A stretch of DNA of 64,000 bases, from contig CAWEHU010000016.1 in the NCBI GenBank assembly GCA_963808965.1, positions 1 to 64,000 of the forward strand. Reading direction: 5' to 3'. Below, in pieces: positions 48,099-59,107 of this stretch. This DNA comes from CAWEHU01 sp963808965. Lineage in GTDB: Bacteria > Pseudomonadota > Alphaproteobacteria > Acetobacterales > Acetobacteraceae. How positions within the stretch are numbered: position 1 is the stretch's first letter; each line of letters begins with the position of its first letter. A program made the position numbers and the translations under genes. The notes under the pieces are model-generated. The model worked only from the letters and a program-made list of their open reading frames with translations. It did no database searches and had not been told where the DNA came from.

Positions 48099-48989
48099 AT
48101 GTCCGCTCCGCCCGATCTCGCCGAGACCGCGACCGCCTCGCTGGGTGATCTCGCGGCGCTCCGCGCGGAGCTGGATCGCCTCGACGATGCGTTGCAGGAT
48201 CTCCTGATCGAGCGCGGTCATGCCGTCGTTCGGATCGCCGAGTCGGGCGGCAAGGGGCGGGTCGCCCTGCGTCCGGGACGGGAGGCGGCGATCATCCGCC
48301 GGCTGCTGTCCCGCCATTCGGGCCCGCTCGCGCCTCAGGTGCTGGTGCGGATCTGGCGGGAGTTGCTGGCCGGAACTACTGCGATGCAGGGCCCGCACCT
48401 CATCGCGGTCTGCGATGGCACTCCAGGTTGTGGCTTAACCCAGACGGCTCGGGAGCACTTCGGAGCCCTCACGCCGGTGAGGGTACATCGCCGCCCCACC
48501 GAGGCGCTTCTCGAGGCGAGGACCGGCACGGCGAGCGCGGCCGTGCTGCCGATGCCGTCCGAGAGCGAGGCCGCACGAGACGCTTGGTGGACCGACCTGC
48601 TCTACCGACAAGGCGCGGGGGAAGCGCGGCTTCATGTGGTGGGACGCCTGCCGTTTTGGTCGCCACGCCCTGAAGGCGCCCCGCGTGAGCAGGGGCTGAT
48701 TGTCTCGGCCATCCCGCCCGACCCTTCCGGGCACGACCGCTCTCTCGTCGGGCTTGAAACCAAATCCGATATTCGCGACGGGAGCCTGACGGTCTCTCTG
48801 GCCCAGCTGGGGCTGCGGCCCGAGGCGATGATCCTAGGTCGGGATGGGGACGCCGCAGGGCTACGGGTTCTGGTGGAGATCGAGGGTTTCGTAAGTGAGA
48901 CCGACCCGCGGCTCAGCGCCTTGGGCTCGGCGCTCGGCCCGGCATCGGTACTCGGCGCGTACGCTGTCCCAGTCGAGGAGGCCGCTTGA
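48099..48989 (+). CDS. Chorismate mutase with prephenate-dehydratase-like C-terminal region
   Basis: 296 residues. The AroQ-type mutase occupies about residues 15-95 (ALRAELDRLDDALQDLLIER, then GRVALRPGREAAIIRRLLSR). Later residues resemble degenerate PheA: a PDT-like middle without the expected T-R-F motif, and an ACT-like tail (VLVEIEGFVSETDPRLSALG). Chorismate to prephenate conversion seems intact. Dehydratase activity is doubtful. hisC follows with TTGA overlap and tyrC after it, so this is a phenylalanine/tyrosine operon. Confidence 0.88.
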   Translation: MSAPPDLAETATASLGDLAALRAELDRLDDALQDLLIERGHAVVRIAESGGKGRVALRPGREAAIIRRLLSRHSGPLAPQVLVRIWRELLAGTTAMQGPHLIAVCDGTPGCGLTQTAREHFGALTPVRVHRRPTEALLEARTGTASAAVLPMPSESEAARDAWWTDLLYRQGAGEARLHVVGRLPFWSPRPEGAPREQGLIVSAIPPDPSGHDRSLVGLETKSDIRDGSLTVSLAQLGLRPEAMILGRDGDAAGLRVLVEIEGFVSETDPRLSALGSALGPASVLGAYAVPVEEAA

Positions 48990-50077
48990 GCGCACCTCGT
49001 CCACGCCCGGAGATCCTGCGCATTTCGCCGTATGTGGGCGGCGAGTTCCAGGTCCAGGGCGTTAACCGCGTCATCAAGCTGTCGTCGAACGAGGGTGCGT
49101 TCGGAGTTCCGCCCGGAGCCCAGGAGGCTATCCGGCGGGTTGCAGCCGAGCAGCACCGCTATCCCGACGGCACTGCGACCGAGCTGCGGCGCGCGCTCGG
49201 GACGCGGTTCCGGCTCGATCCCAGCCGCATCGTCTGCGGCGCCGGGTCCGACGATCTCATTATCCAGCTCGCGCTCGCTTATGGCGGCCCGGGCACCGAA
49301 CTGCTGATGACCGAACACGGCTTCTCCATTTACGAGATCGCCGGCCAGTATGCCGGCAGCCGCGTCCTCAAGACCCGGGAACGCAACCTCACGACCGACG
49401 TCGATGCGCTGCTGGCCGCCGTGTCGCCGGCAACCCGCACCGTCTTTATCGCCAATCCGAACAATCCGACCGGCAGTATGTTGCCGCAAGCTGAGGTGGA
49501 GCGCTTACGTCGCGGGCTCCCATCAGAGGTCCTGCTGGTTCTCGATGCCGCCTACTCCGAGTACGTTGATCTTCCCGATTACGATCCCGGAATCAAGCTG
49601 GTCGATGCCGGCGAGAACACTGTGATGACCCGCACGTTCAGCAAGGTGTTCGGACTCGGCGGGCTGCGGGTCGGCTGGTGCTATGCGCCTGCTGGCGTCG
49701 TGGACGTCCTGAACCGGGTACGCGCGCCGTTCAACGTATCGGTTGCTGCGCAGGCCGCCGCGATCGCGGCGCTAAATGAGCCGGGTTGGCTTGAGAAGAG
49801 CCGTGCGCACAACTCAGCTCTACGGGACCGGCTTTCTGTAGAATTGCAAACGGCCGGCGTCAAGGTCTGGCCCAGCGTATGCAATTTTCTTCTTGCGGAC
49901 TTCGAGAGCGAAGAGCGCGCGAATGAGACCAACGCCTTCCTGCGCGGGCGCGGTCTCATTGTGCGGGCGGTGAAGGGCTACGGTCTGCCGACTTGTCTTC
50001 GCATCACGATCGGGACCGAGGAGGAAGTCGTGCTCGTCTCCGAGGCGGTCTCTGCCTTTATGCGGACTCATGCCTGA
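48986..50077 (+). CDS. hisC: HisC-type aminotransferase (aromatic/histidinol-phosphate)
   Basis: 363 residues, fold type I PLP enzyme. ANPNNPTGSM, LDAAYSEYVD, and the PLP lysine in TRTFSKVFGLGGLRVGW (Lys220). In this context, between chorismate mutase and tyrC, it probably transaminates prephenate or phenylpyruvate as well as histidinol phosphate. TTG 48986 overlaps the stop of the preceding gene by TTGA. Confidence 0.93.
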   Translation: MSAPRPRPEILRISPYVGGEFQVQGVNRVIKLSSNEGAFGVPPGAQEAIRRVAAEQHRYPDGTATELRRALGTRFRLDPSRIVCGAGSDDLIIQLALAYGGPGTELLMTEHGFSIYEIAGQYAGSRVLKTRERNLTTDVDALLAAVSPATRTVFIANPNNPTGSMLPQAEVERLRRGLPSEVLLVLDAAYSEYVDLPDYDPGIKLVDAGENTVMTRTFSKVFGLGGLRVGWCYAPAGVVDVLNRVRAPFNVSVAAQAAAIAALNEPGWLEKSRAHNSALRDRLSVELQTAGVKVWPSVCNFLLADFESEERANETNAFLRGRGLIVRAVKGYGLPTCLRITIGTEEEVVLVSEAVSAFMRTHA

Positions 50078-50957
50078 GCCGCTCTTCCGAAGGCTTGCGC
50101 TGATCGGCATCGGTCTGATCGGGAGCTCGGTCGCGCGGATCGCGATGGAACGCCGCGACCTCGCGTGCGAGGTCGTCGCCAACGCGCGCACCCGCAAGAC
50201 GCTCGACCGGGTTATGGAGCTCGGCATCGCGCACCGTGCGGAGATCGACCCCGCACGGGCGGTGGAGGGCGCGGATTGCATCATGCTTTGCGCGCCGGTC
50301 GGTGCTTATGCGGAGCTGGCCCCAGCCATCGCTCCCCATCTTGCGCCGGACTCCATATTGACCGATGTGGGTTCGACGAAACAATCGGTCATGCGCGACG
50401 TGGGGCCGCTGGTGCCGGCGGGCGTCCATTTCGTTCCAGCGCACCCCTTGGCAGGCACGGAATACTCCGGGCCGGATGCGGGCTTCACCTCGCTATTCGT
50501 GAACCGCTGGACCTTGCTTACGCCGCCCGCGGGTACGGATGAACAGGCGATCGGAAGAATCGCGGAGTTGTGGCGACGCTGCGGCTCGATGGTGGAGACG
50601 ATGGAGCCGGGCCATCACGACCGGGTTCTGGCGATCGTCAGTCATCTGCCGCACCTGATCGCCTTTACCATCTGCGGCACCGCTGACGATCTCGAAGACG
50701 AGAGCCGACAGGAGGTGCTCCAATTCGCCGCTTCCGGCTTCCGCGATTTCACCCGAATTGCCTCATCCGATCCCGTAATGTGGCGCGACGTTTTCCTCAA
50801 CAACCGCGAGGCGCTCTTGGAGATGCTGGCGCGGTTCATGGAGGACGCCCAGGCGATGGCTCGTGCGGTACGTTGGGGAGACGCGGCTTATATCGAAGAC
50901 AAGATCCACCGCGGGCGCAAAATCCGCCGGAGTCTTATCGAGCTGAAGCAGGCTTGA
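50070..50957 (+). CDS. tyrC: Prephenate/arogenate dehydrogenase TyrC
   Basis: 295 residues. NAD-binding loop ALIGIGLIGSSVAR, DVGSTKQSVMRDVGPL, HFVPAHPLAGTEYSGPDAGF, and the C-terminal FRDFTRIASSDPVMWRDVFL. It oxidatively decarboxylates prephenate or arogenate to 4-hydroxyphenylpyruvate or tyrosine. ATG 50070 overlaps hisC by 8 bp, completing the operon. Confidence 0.95.
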   Translation: MPEPLFRRLALIGIGLIGSSVARIAMERRDLACEVVANARTRKTLDRVMELGIAHRAEIDPARAVEGADCIMLCAPVGAYAELAPAIAPHLAPDSILTDVGSTKQSVMRDVGPLVPAGVHFVPAHPLAGTEYSGPDAGFTSLFVNRWTLLTPPAGTDEQAIGRIAELWRRCGSMVETMEPGHHDRVLAIVSHLPHLIAFTICGTADDLEDESRQEVLQFAASGFRDFTRIASSDPVMWRDVFLNNREALLEMLARFMEDAQAMARAVRWGDAAYIEDKIHRGRKIRRSLIELKQA

Positions 50958-51075
50958 GGCCGGGCAGGGATTGTCAGTTTTGGCCTATGGTTGGGCCTGA
51001 AAAAGCCCATCCGGCTCCGTCCTTGTATACCCTGCCCTACAGAGGCCGGTTGCAGTTGCGGGCACGGAGTAGAGC

Positions 51076-51582
51076 ATGATCGCAGCGCGTTTGGTGAAGA
51101 TCATCATGGTTGCCTCGATAGCACTGTTCGCTTGCATCGTGGCATTCGATAACATCACCGATTACGGCACAAATTTCGAGTTCGTCCGCCATGTTCTCAG
51201 CATGGACACCACGTTTCCGGGCAATGCCCTGATGTATAGGTCGATCGACAATCCGGCGTTGTGGCACCTCGGGTATGGGATGATCATTGCTGGCGAGGGT
51301 CTGACCGGTCTCGCATTCGCCATCGCAGCGGTCGAACTCGCTCGCAACCTGCGCAGCAACGCCGCACAGTTCGAGCGCAGTAAGCGGTTTGTATTCGTGG
51401 GTGCCGGCCTCGGATTCCTGGTCTGGTTCTTCGGCTTTATGGTGATCGGAGGCGAATGGTTCGCCATGTGGCAATCAACTCACTGGAACGCACAAGAGGC
51501 GGCTTTCCGCTTTTATCTGACGCTTCTCGGAGTGCTGGTCTTCGTGAATCAGGAAGACCCGGAACTGGATTCACGATGGTGA
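51076..51582 (+). CDS. DUF2165 membrane protein
   Basis: 168 residues. Four membrane segments, starting VKIIMVASIALFACIVAFDN and ending VIGGEWFAMWQSTHWNAQE, which is typical of DUF2165. Function unknown. ATG 51076; 118 bp after tyrC. Confidence 0.82.
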   Translation: MIAARLVKIIMVASIALFACIVAFDNITDYGTNFEFVRHVLSMDTTFPGNALMYRSIDNPALWHLGYGMIIAGEGLTGLAFAIAAVELARNLRSNAAQFERSKRFVFVGAGLGFLVWFFGFMVIGGEWFAMWQSTHWNAQEAAFRFYLTLLGVLVFVNQEDPELDSRW

Positions 51583-51648
51583 AGGCAAGACTGCGGCCCA
51601 CGTAAAATGGTCCTCCTTTGCCATTCCTGCTTAGCCTTGGAAAAGATG

Positions 51649-52359
51649 TTACACGGCGGTCGGACGGATCAGCGCTCCATGCCGGGTCTCGCCATTGAGG
51701 CACAGCGCCGCGATGTGCGCCGCCACGTCTGCGGGTTTCGCCAGCTTGGCGCGATCCTCTCCCGGCATCGCCTGACGACGGAGGCGCGTTGCCACCGATC
51801 CGGGATCGAATAAGTTGACACGTAGGCGTGTCGTCTTGACCTCGTCCGCCCAGGTCAGCACCAAATGTTCCATGCCGGCCTTGGTGGCTCCATAGGCACC
51901 CCAATAAGCCTTCGGCCTGCGTGCTCTCGCGTCCGTGAGGAATACGGCGCGGCCTGCGTCTCCAGCTTGGAGCAGCGGCGCAGTGGTGCGGATCAGCCGC
52001 CAGGCCGCGCTGAAATTGACACCCACGACGTCCGACCAATCGTCCGACAGGATGTGCGGCGCCGGGGTCAGCCTGCCGAGCGCGCCGGCGGCGTGAACCA
52101 GGATGTCGAGCCGCCGAAAGCGCTCGAACAGGCTTGGTCCGATCGCGTCGATCTGCGGACCGTCACGAAGGTCGAGCGGCAACAAGCTAGCCGAGCCGCC
52201 CAGCGCGCGAATGCAGTCGTCGGTCTCCTCAAGACCTCCCTGCGTGCGGGCGGTGAGAACCACATGCGCCCCCAGCCTCGCTAGCTCCAACGCGACGGCC
52301 GCGCCAATGCCCCGGCTGGCACCCGTGACCAGGGCCACGCGGTCGTCGAGACCGCTCAT
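51649..52359 (-). CDS. Short-chain dehydrogenase/reductase (YciK-like)
   Basis: 236 residues. VALVTGASRGIGAAVALEL (Rossmann loop), HAAGALGRLTP, catalytic YGATK with KAYWGAYGATKAGMEHLVLT, then a proline-rich tail. It starts 3 bp after the purF stop, the last gene of the radA-cvpA-purF-SDR run. Substrate unknown. Confidence 0.92.
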   Translation of the reverse strand: MSGLDDRVALVTGASRGIGAAVALELARLGAHVVLTARTQGGLEETDDCIRALGGSASLLPLDLRDGPQIDAIGPSLFERFRRLDILVHAAGALGRLTPAPHILSDDWSDVVGVNFSAAWRLIRTTAPLLQAGDAGRAVFLTDARARRPKAYWGAYGATKAGMEHLVLTWADEVKTTRLRVNLFDPGSVATRLRRQAMPGEDRAKLAKPADVAAHIAALCLNGETRHGALIRPTAV

Positions 52360-52361
52360 CG

Positions 52362-53819
52362 CTAGCTTTCGGTCAGAAGAGAGAGCTGGCGATCGGCATT
52401 GTCCGCGAGATCGGGGAGTGGGATCGGGTAATCACCAGTGAAACAAGCATCACAATAATGCGGTCGGGCGGCATCACGCGCCGACTTGCCCAGCGCACGA
52501 TAAAGCCCGTCGAGCGAAACGAAGGCAAGGCTGTCCGCGCCGATCAGCTTGCCCATTTCAGCTACGTCATGCCGGGCGGCGAGTAGCTTGCCGCGTTCGG
52601 GCGTGTCGATGCCGTAGAAGCAGGAATGCGTCGTGGGCGGCGAGGATATGCGCATGTGGACCTCTGCGGCTCCCGCCTGGCGCACCATCTCCACGATCTT
52701 GCGACTGGTGGTGCCGCGCACGATGGAATCGTCCACCAAAATCACGCGCCGTCCCTCCAGCACGGGGCGATTGGCCGAGTGCTTCAGCTTTACCCCGAGA
52801 TTGCGGATGTGATCGGTCGGCTCGATAAACGTACGGCCGACGTAGTGGTTACGAATAATCCCAAACTCGAAGGGGATGCCGCTCTCCGTTGCGTAGCCCA
52901 CCGCGGCCGGGACGCCTGAATCAGGAACTGGCACTATCACGTCTGCAGCTACGTGGCTTTCGCGCGCTAACTCCGCGCCGATGCGCTTCCGGGCCTCGTA
53001 CACCGGCATCCCCTCCATGACGGAATCAGGCCGGGCGAAGTAGATATACTCAAAAACGCAGAACCGCTCGGGGCTGCGGTTGAAAGGTTTGACGCTGTGT
53101 ACTCCCTGATCGTTGATAACGACGATCTCGCCCGGCTCCACGTCACGCACGAACTCCGCGCCGATGATGTCGAGGGCGCACGTCTCGCTCGCGAACACCC
53201 ACCCGCTCCCCAGACGTCCCAGAATCAACGGGCGCACGCCCAAAGGGTCGCGCACGCCCAATAGGCATGCACTTGACAATGCAACTAGCGAGTAAGCCCC
53301 GACGACCTGTTTTAGTGCGTCGATTAGCCGGTCCACGACCGTAGAGTAGAGGCTAATGGCAATCAGGTGGACGAACACCTCGCTATCGGTCGTGGACTGA
53401 AAAAGACAACCACGACGCACCAGCGCTCGACGCAGAATATGGGCATTCGTGAGATTGCCGTTATGCGCGACCGAAAAACCGCCGAACTCGAAATCCGCAT
53501 AAAGCGGCTGGACATTGCGCAGGACAGTGTCGCCCGTCGTGGCATAACGGTTGTGACCAATGGCGTTCAGGCCGGGGAGCGAAGCGATCACGCGGGCGTC
53601 GCCGAAATTGTCGCCGACCAGGCCCAGGCCTTTATGCGAATGAAAGCGCGCTCCGTCGAAACTCACGATGCCGGTCGCCTCCTGCCCCCGATGCTGGAGA
53701 GCGTGCAGGCCTAGCGCCGTCACCGCGGACGCGTCGGGTACATTCCATAGCCCGATGACCCCGCATTCCTCGTGGGGCTTGTCGTCCTCCGCCGCCCGCG
53801 AGTCGGTCGTCCTGTGCAT
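52362..53819 (-). CDS. purF: Amidophosphoribosyltransferase
   Basis: 485 residues. N-terminal nucleophile Cys19 (HEECGVIG) after a propeptide, glutaminase domain GHNRYATTGDTVLRNVQPLY, and PRPP loop ILVDDSIVRGTTSRKIVEMV. It catalyses the first step of purine synthesis. ATG 53819 begins 11 bp after cvpA, the usual cvpA-purF pair. Confidence 0.97.
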   Translation of the reverse strand: MHRTTDSRAAEDDKPHEECGVIGLWNVPDASAVTALGLHALQHRGQEATGIVSFDGARFHSHKGLGLVGDNFGDARVIASLPGLNAIGHNRYATTGDTVLRNVQPLYADFEFGGFSVAHNGNLTNAHILRRALVRRGCLFQSTTDSEVFVHLIAISLYSTVVDRLIDALKQVVGAYSLVALSSACLLGVRDPLGVRPLILGRLGSGWVFASETCALDIIGAEFVRDVEPGEIVVINDQGVHSVKPFNRSPERFCVFEYIYFARPDSVMEGMPVYEARKRIGAELARESHVAADVIVPVPDSGVPAAVGYATESGIPFEFGIIRNHYVGRTFIEPTDHIRNLGVKLKHSANRPVLEGRRVILVDDSIVRGTTSRKIVEMVRQAGAAEVHMRISSPPTTHSCFYGIDTPERGKLLAARHDVAEMGKLIGADSLAFVSLDGLYRALGKSARDAARPHYCDACFTGDYPIPLPDLADNADRQLSLLTES

Positions 53820-53830
53820 TGCGTGGTCTC

Positions 53831-54412
53831 CTACTCCCGCTCGGCCGGTCTTCCGGTCGCCCGCCCCTGCGGGGTCGCGTGCAGCAGCGCAGCGGCGGTG
53901 GTTTCGCGTCCGCCCGGCGGCGCATAGAGCCGCGGCCGATACTCGGGCGGAAGCTGCGCCACGACCCAGTTCGCACCCCGGTAGGCGATTGGGAGCGTGC
54001 GGGCCTGCAACACCGGTGGAGGCCAGCGGTCCACAGGGATCACGATCCCTCCCGCGATATAGGCAACCACCACCAGCGCCGCACCCCTAGCGAGCCCGAA
54101 TACCAGACCCAGCGTTCGATCGAGTCCACCGAGCACGGAGCGGCGGACCAGTGCGCCGATCCAACCCGAGACAAGCAGCAGCACGAGCAATACGACGATG
54201 AACACAACGCCGAAGGTCACCGGATCGACCAGATCGGGAGCGCCGAGCCAGTCGCGGAACTTCGGCCGCGCATACGGAAAAGCCCAGATCGCGGCTATCG
54301 CCGCACCTATCCAGGCGGCCACCCCCAGAACCTCCCGGACGAAACCGCGCAGGAAGGCGAGCAGGGCGGAAATCGCCAGGACACCGAGGACGACGAGGTC
54401 CACCCAGGTCAT
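53831..54412 (-). CDS. cvpA: CvpA family membrane protein
   Basis: 193 residues. Four membrane segments, starting TWVDLVVLGVLAISALLAFL (the CvpA D-x-x-V-L start) and FVREVLGVAAWIGAAIA. CvpA is linked to colicin V export and envelope homeostasis, and commonly precedes purF. The cytoplasmic tail is Pro/Arg-rich. Confidence 0.92.
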   Translation of the reverse strand: MTWVDLVVLGVLAISALLAFLRGFVREVLGVAAWIGAAIAAIWAFPYARPKFRDWLGAPDLVDPVTFGVVFIVVLLVLLLVSGWIGALVRRSVLGGLDRTLGLVFGLARGAALVVVAYIAGGIVIPVDRWPPPVLQARTLPIAYRGANWVVAQLPPEYRPRLYAPPGGRETTAAALLHATPQGRATGRPAERE

Positions 54413-54473
54413 CGAACCGTCCTCTCAGGGAACAGGCGCGTATATCGGGCCACACGAAGTCTTCGCCAAGCGA

Positions 54474-55871
<1,398 letters not shown>

Positions 55872-55995
55872 CAAGCGTCCACGAACTTGCTGAATGCGGC
55901 ATGACGACGGTCTCGGCATGGGCGAGCACGTAGGCCGCCGCCCGGCGGCAGATCGGGGTGCCGCGGGAGTGCAGAAGGGCTGCCAATTATCAACT

Positions 55996-56521
55996 TCACG
56001 GCTGGCTGATGCTCAACAGCGCCTGTCCGCCGGACGCGCCCGAAGCCGTTCCGACAGCTACCCGCCACGGCCGCGTCCCGCCCAATAGCTCGGTAATCCT
56101 GCCAGTGCAGTGCTTTCTCCTCCGGGTCGTTATGGTCGCTCGCAGGCGCAAGTCTCAGACCGGCACCGGTCAGCAATCGCTCTAGCGCGTCGAGGAGCGT
56201 TGACGGGGATGCAACCTGCGCTATGGCCGAACACGACCCGTCGTCCCCCGAGATGACCACGAACTTTCCCATGGAGTTCGTCGCGTCGTATGCAATCCCC
56301 GGCCGGCCCTTCAGGAAAGCCTCCTGGCCTTGAGGCGGTAGCGGAGGCAACCTCACCCCTCCCGCCCATTGACGGAGAGCCTTCGCGTCCCCTGCAAAGC
56401 GCACGCAGCTTTGCACGAATAATCCGGCCATCTGCTCCGCTCCAGCCTCCGCTCGACCCTCCGCCCATCCCGGGGACGCGAGAACGAGTGCCGACGCCAG
56501 TGTAGTGAGCAAAACCCTCAT
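55996..56521 (-). CDS. Exported protein of unknown function, one frameshift
   Basis: From ATG 56521 there is a signal peptide (LLTTLASALVLASPGWA) and a small extracytoplasmic domain (QMAGLFVQSCVRFAGDAKAL, then GKFVVISGDDGSCSAIAQV). Near 56060-56090 the frame should move by one base to read WRVAVGTASGASGGQALLSI and stop at 55996. The uncorrected frame runs on into radA. Corrected length is about 175 residues. The family was not identified. Confidence 0.6.
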
Positions 56522-56672
56522 TCATTTGGGTCCAAAGCCCAGCGCCTCCGTGGTGAGCGCAGCAGGGCACCTGGAGCGCAGTTCGGCGACGAGCCGTACA
56601 GCTTCGGATCAGGGCGATCATAGGCCCGTTCCCATGGAGGAAACCGGAAGTTGGTTGGCCAGTCCGCGTGTG

Positions 56673-56748
<76 letters not shown>

Positions 56749-56854
56749 CCGGGCTGGGATGCGCGGCCATATACCGCTCCCTCCTCGGCGGCGCAATAAT
56801 GGCCGGCCGGCGGGTCCCGCCAAGTCAAATGCGGAAGCATCCATGTGAAGCACC

Positions 56855-59009
56855 TCAACCGGTTTTGGCACGGTCCGAACCCGACGTCCCCGGCGAGGTG
56901 TTGTCGGCCACGCGCTGCATCGCCCCCGCCATCAACTCGATCTGCCGAGCAATACGAGAGAGAGCCTCAATCGCATCTCTTCCCCGCGAAGTCGGGACGA
57001 GGCTTGAGCGAAAGCACCGGGGCACCCTGTGACAGCGCTTGCATGGACTCCGCGATCCAATTGCGCCAGCAAATCCAGTCGTCCCGCGGCAGCGCATCGC
57101 GTAGACCCGGTGTGAGCTGCATTGCCGAGAGCCGCCCGGCAAGCCGCCGAAGCGCGGCATCGATGACCAGGGCCGCCTCCAACCTGAAGCGATCCGCTTT
57201 TCCGGGCTCCTGCAAGGCGCGCGAGAGAGAGCTCTCCATGTTGTTGCTGGCGACCCCCGCGGCGCGCCGCGCCTGATCTACTGTTTCCGGTGTTGCCTCC
57301 CCAACGATCGCGGACAGCTCTTCCGTCGCATAACGTCCATGGGCTTCAATGGCCATCCCGATCTCCTGCCGTAGCCGGCCAGGTTCCCAGGCTGGCCACA
57401 TTACCAGGCAGCCAGCCAGGGCGAGGACTCCACCGACCAGCGTGAAGAGCGCCCGCATACCGACAATTTCCCACTCGCTGGTGCCGGGCCGCCCGATTTC
57501 CGACAGCAGGACGATCATCGGGGTTACGGCCGTCATGAACAGGCCGAAGCTGACCTGACGCACGGCTAACGCGATCACCGCCAGAGGGAAAATCGCGCCG
57601 GCCATTGCGATCGGAGTCCTGCACGCTGTCGCGATTAGAGCGGCGATCCACCTCCTAGGACCGTCCCCCCTATCCGCTCCAGGGCCCGCGTAATGGTCAT
57701 GGCGAACTGAGGCTGCATCGTCAGCACCCAGGTGATCGTCAACCAGTGTTGATACGGCCCAGCCCAAATGACCGACACAGTGATCGCCGGGACCGCGACA
57801 ACAGCGACGCGCAATGCATGACGCAGCGAGAGCAATTCCCAATTGAGATTGGCCCTGAGTGGGCGGACGATTCGGTCCCATAAAGGCGGGCGTTCCCCAC
57901 TTTTCAGCGTCCCCGCTAAATAGTTCGCAGGTAGGGCCAGGGTCTGCGCGATCCGTAGCCGCTCGACCAGGACGGCTCCAATCTGCCGAAATGGACTCGC
58001 AAGCGGCAAGGTGGCGAGTTCCTCTGCCAGCGCGTTCATGGATCGGGCGATCTGGGGATTCGATTTCACATCATCGGAGACAATACCGCGCGCAAGCACT
58101 ACTAACAGTGCACGCACGCGCCGCAGAACGCGGTCAATCGCCGCGCGGTCAGCCGGCGCCTCTCCCCCCTCCAACAAATCGCTAAAGGCTATCATCGCAC
58201 CGAAAACCTGATCCGCAACTTCCAGACGGATCAGGCTCTGCGCTCCACGGGCAGACACCGCACCCCGCACACGCACGGTATCCATCACGGCCGCGCGCGC
58301 CTGCTCGATCGCGTCCCGGACGCCCCGCCGATGCGCCCGCGCGTGCTCTTCCCAGGCGGTCTCGTGCAGCACATCCGATCGGAGCTTGTCGCGAAGATCG
58401 TGCACTAACTGAGCAAGCGCTCGATAGGCCCGCGCCACCGCCGCTCGGGCGGGAAGGTAGGGATGGACGCGCCAGATGACCATAGTCAGCACGGTCGCCC
58501 AGAGTCCGCCCCGCGAGGAACGCGCCAGCGAGCACGCCCGCCTCATCGAACCCCAATGGCTGATCGAGCGCGAGCACGAGAGCGACGCTCAGCAAATTGC
58601 CGAGGACCATGGCGGACTGGCCGTAAACTCGCAGGAAGGAAAGGCAGAACAGCCCGAGACTGGCCAAGGGCAGCGCGGCGGCCAATCCGCCATTGCGGGC
58701 TAGTCCCGCGCCGGCGGTGATGGCGGCGCCGGCAAGGGTGAAGCCGAGCACAGCCGGCAAACGGCGCTGAATCGGACCGCCCTGGTCGCAAAGGCAGGCC
58801 AGCCAGGACGCGAGCGCTGCTTCCATCATGAGCGGCCACTCCAGCCACTCATTTAGGGCGACGATGACAGCAACGGACAGCGCCGCCCGAAGTCCCTCGA
58901 CGATATTGATTGCTTGCAGATCGAGGGTGATCGGGAGTTTGGAGAGATCCGCCTCCGGGTGACGGACGATTGCGCCGAGCAGACGCCGCACAGACGTCAC
59001 GTCCGGCAT
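56855..59009 (-). CDS. FUSC-family inner-membrane transporter-like protein, three frameshifts
   Basis: From ATG 59009: NIVEGLRAALSVAVIVALNE and several membrane segments, a cytoplasmic helical half, then a second membrane set (LRHALRVAVVAVPAITVSVI) with TITWVLTMQPQFAMTITRAL, and a C-terminus (ALSRIARQIELMAGAMQRV). Indels near 58510, 57660 and 56980 move it among frames. Joined length is about 718 residues, normal for FUSC/YccS-like aromatic-acid efflux proteins. The indels look like sequence errors or recent loss. Function inferred. Confidence 0.75.
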
Positions 59010-59107
59010 GAAGGGCTCGCCTCTACATCGCACTCAAGCGCGCCTGCTCCATCGCCTCGGCATGGCCGGCGCAAGCCCGCTCATGCCAATGCGTGGAGCC
59101 CGCGGAA

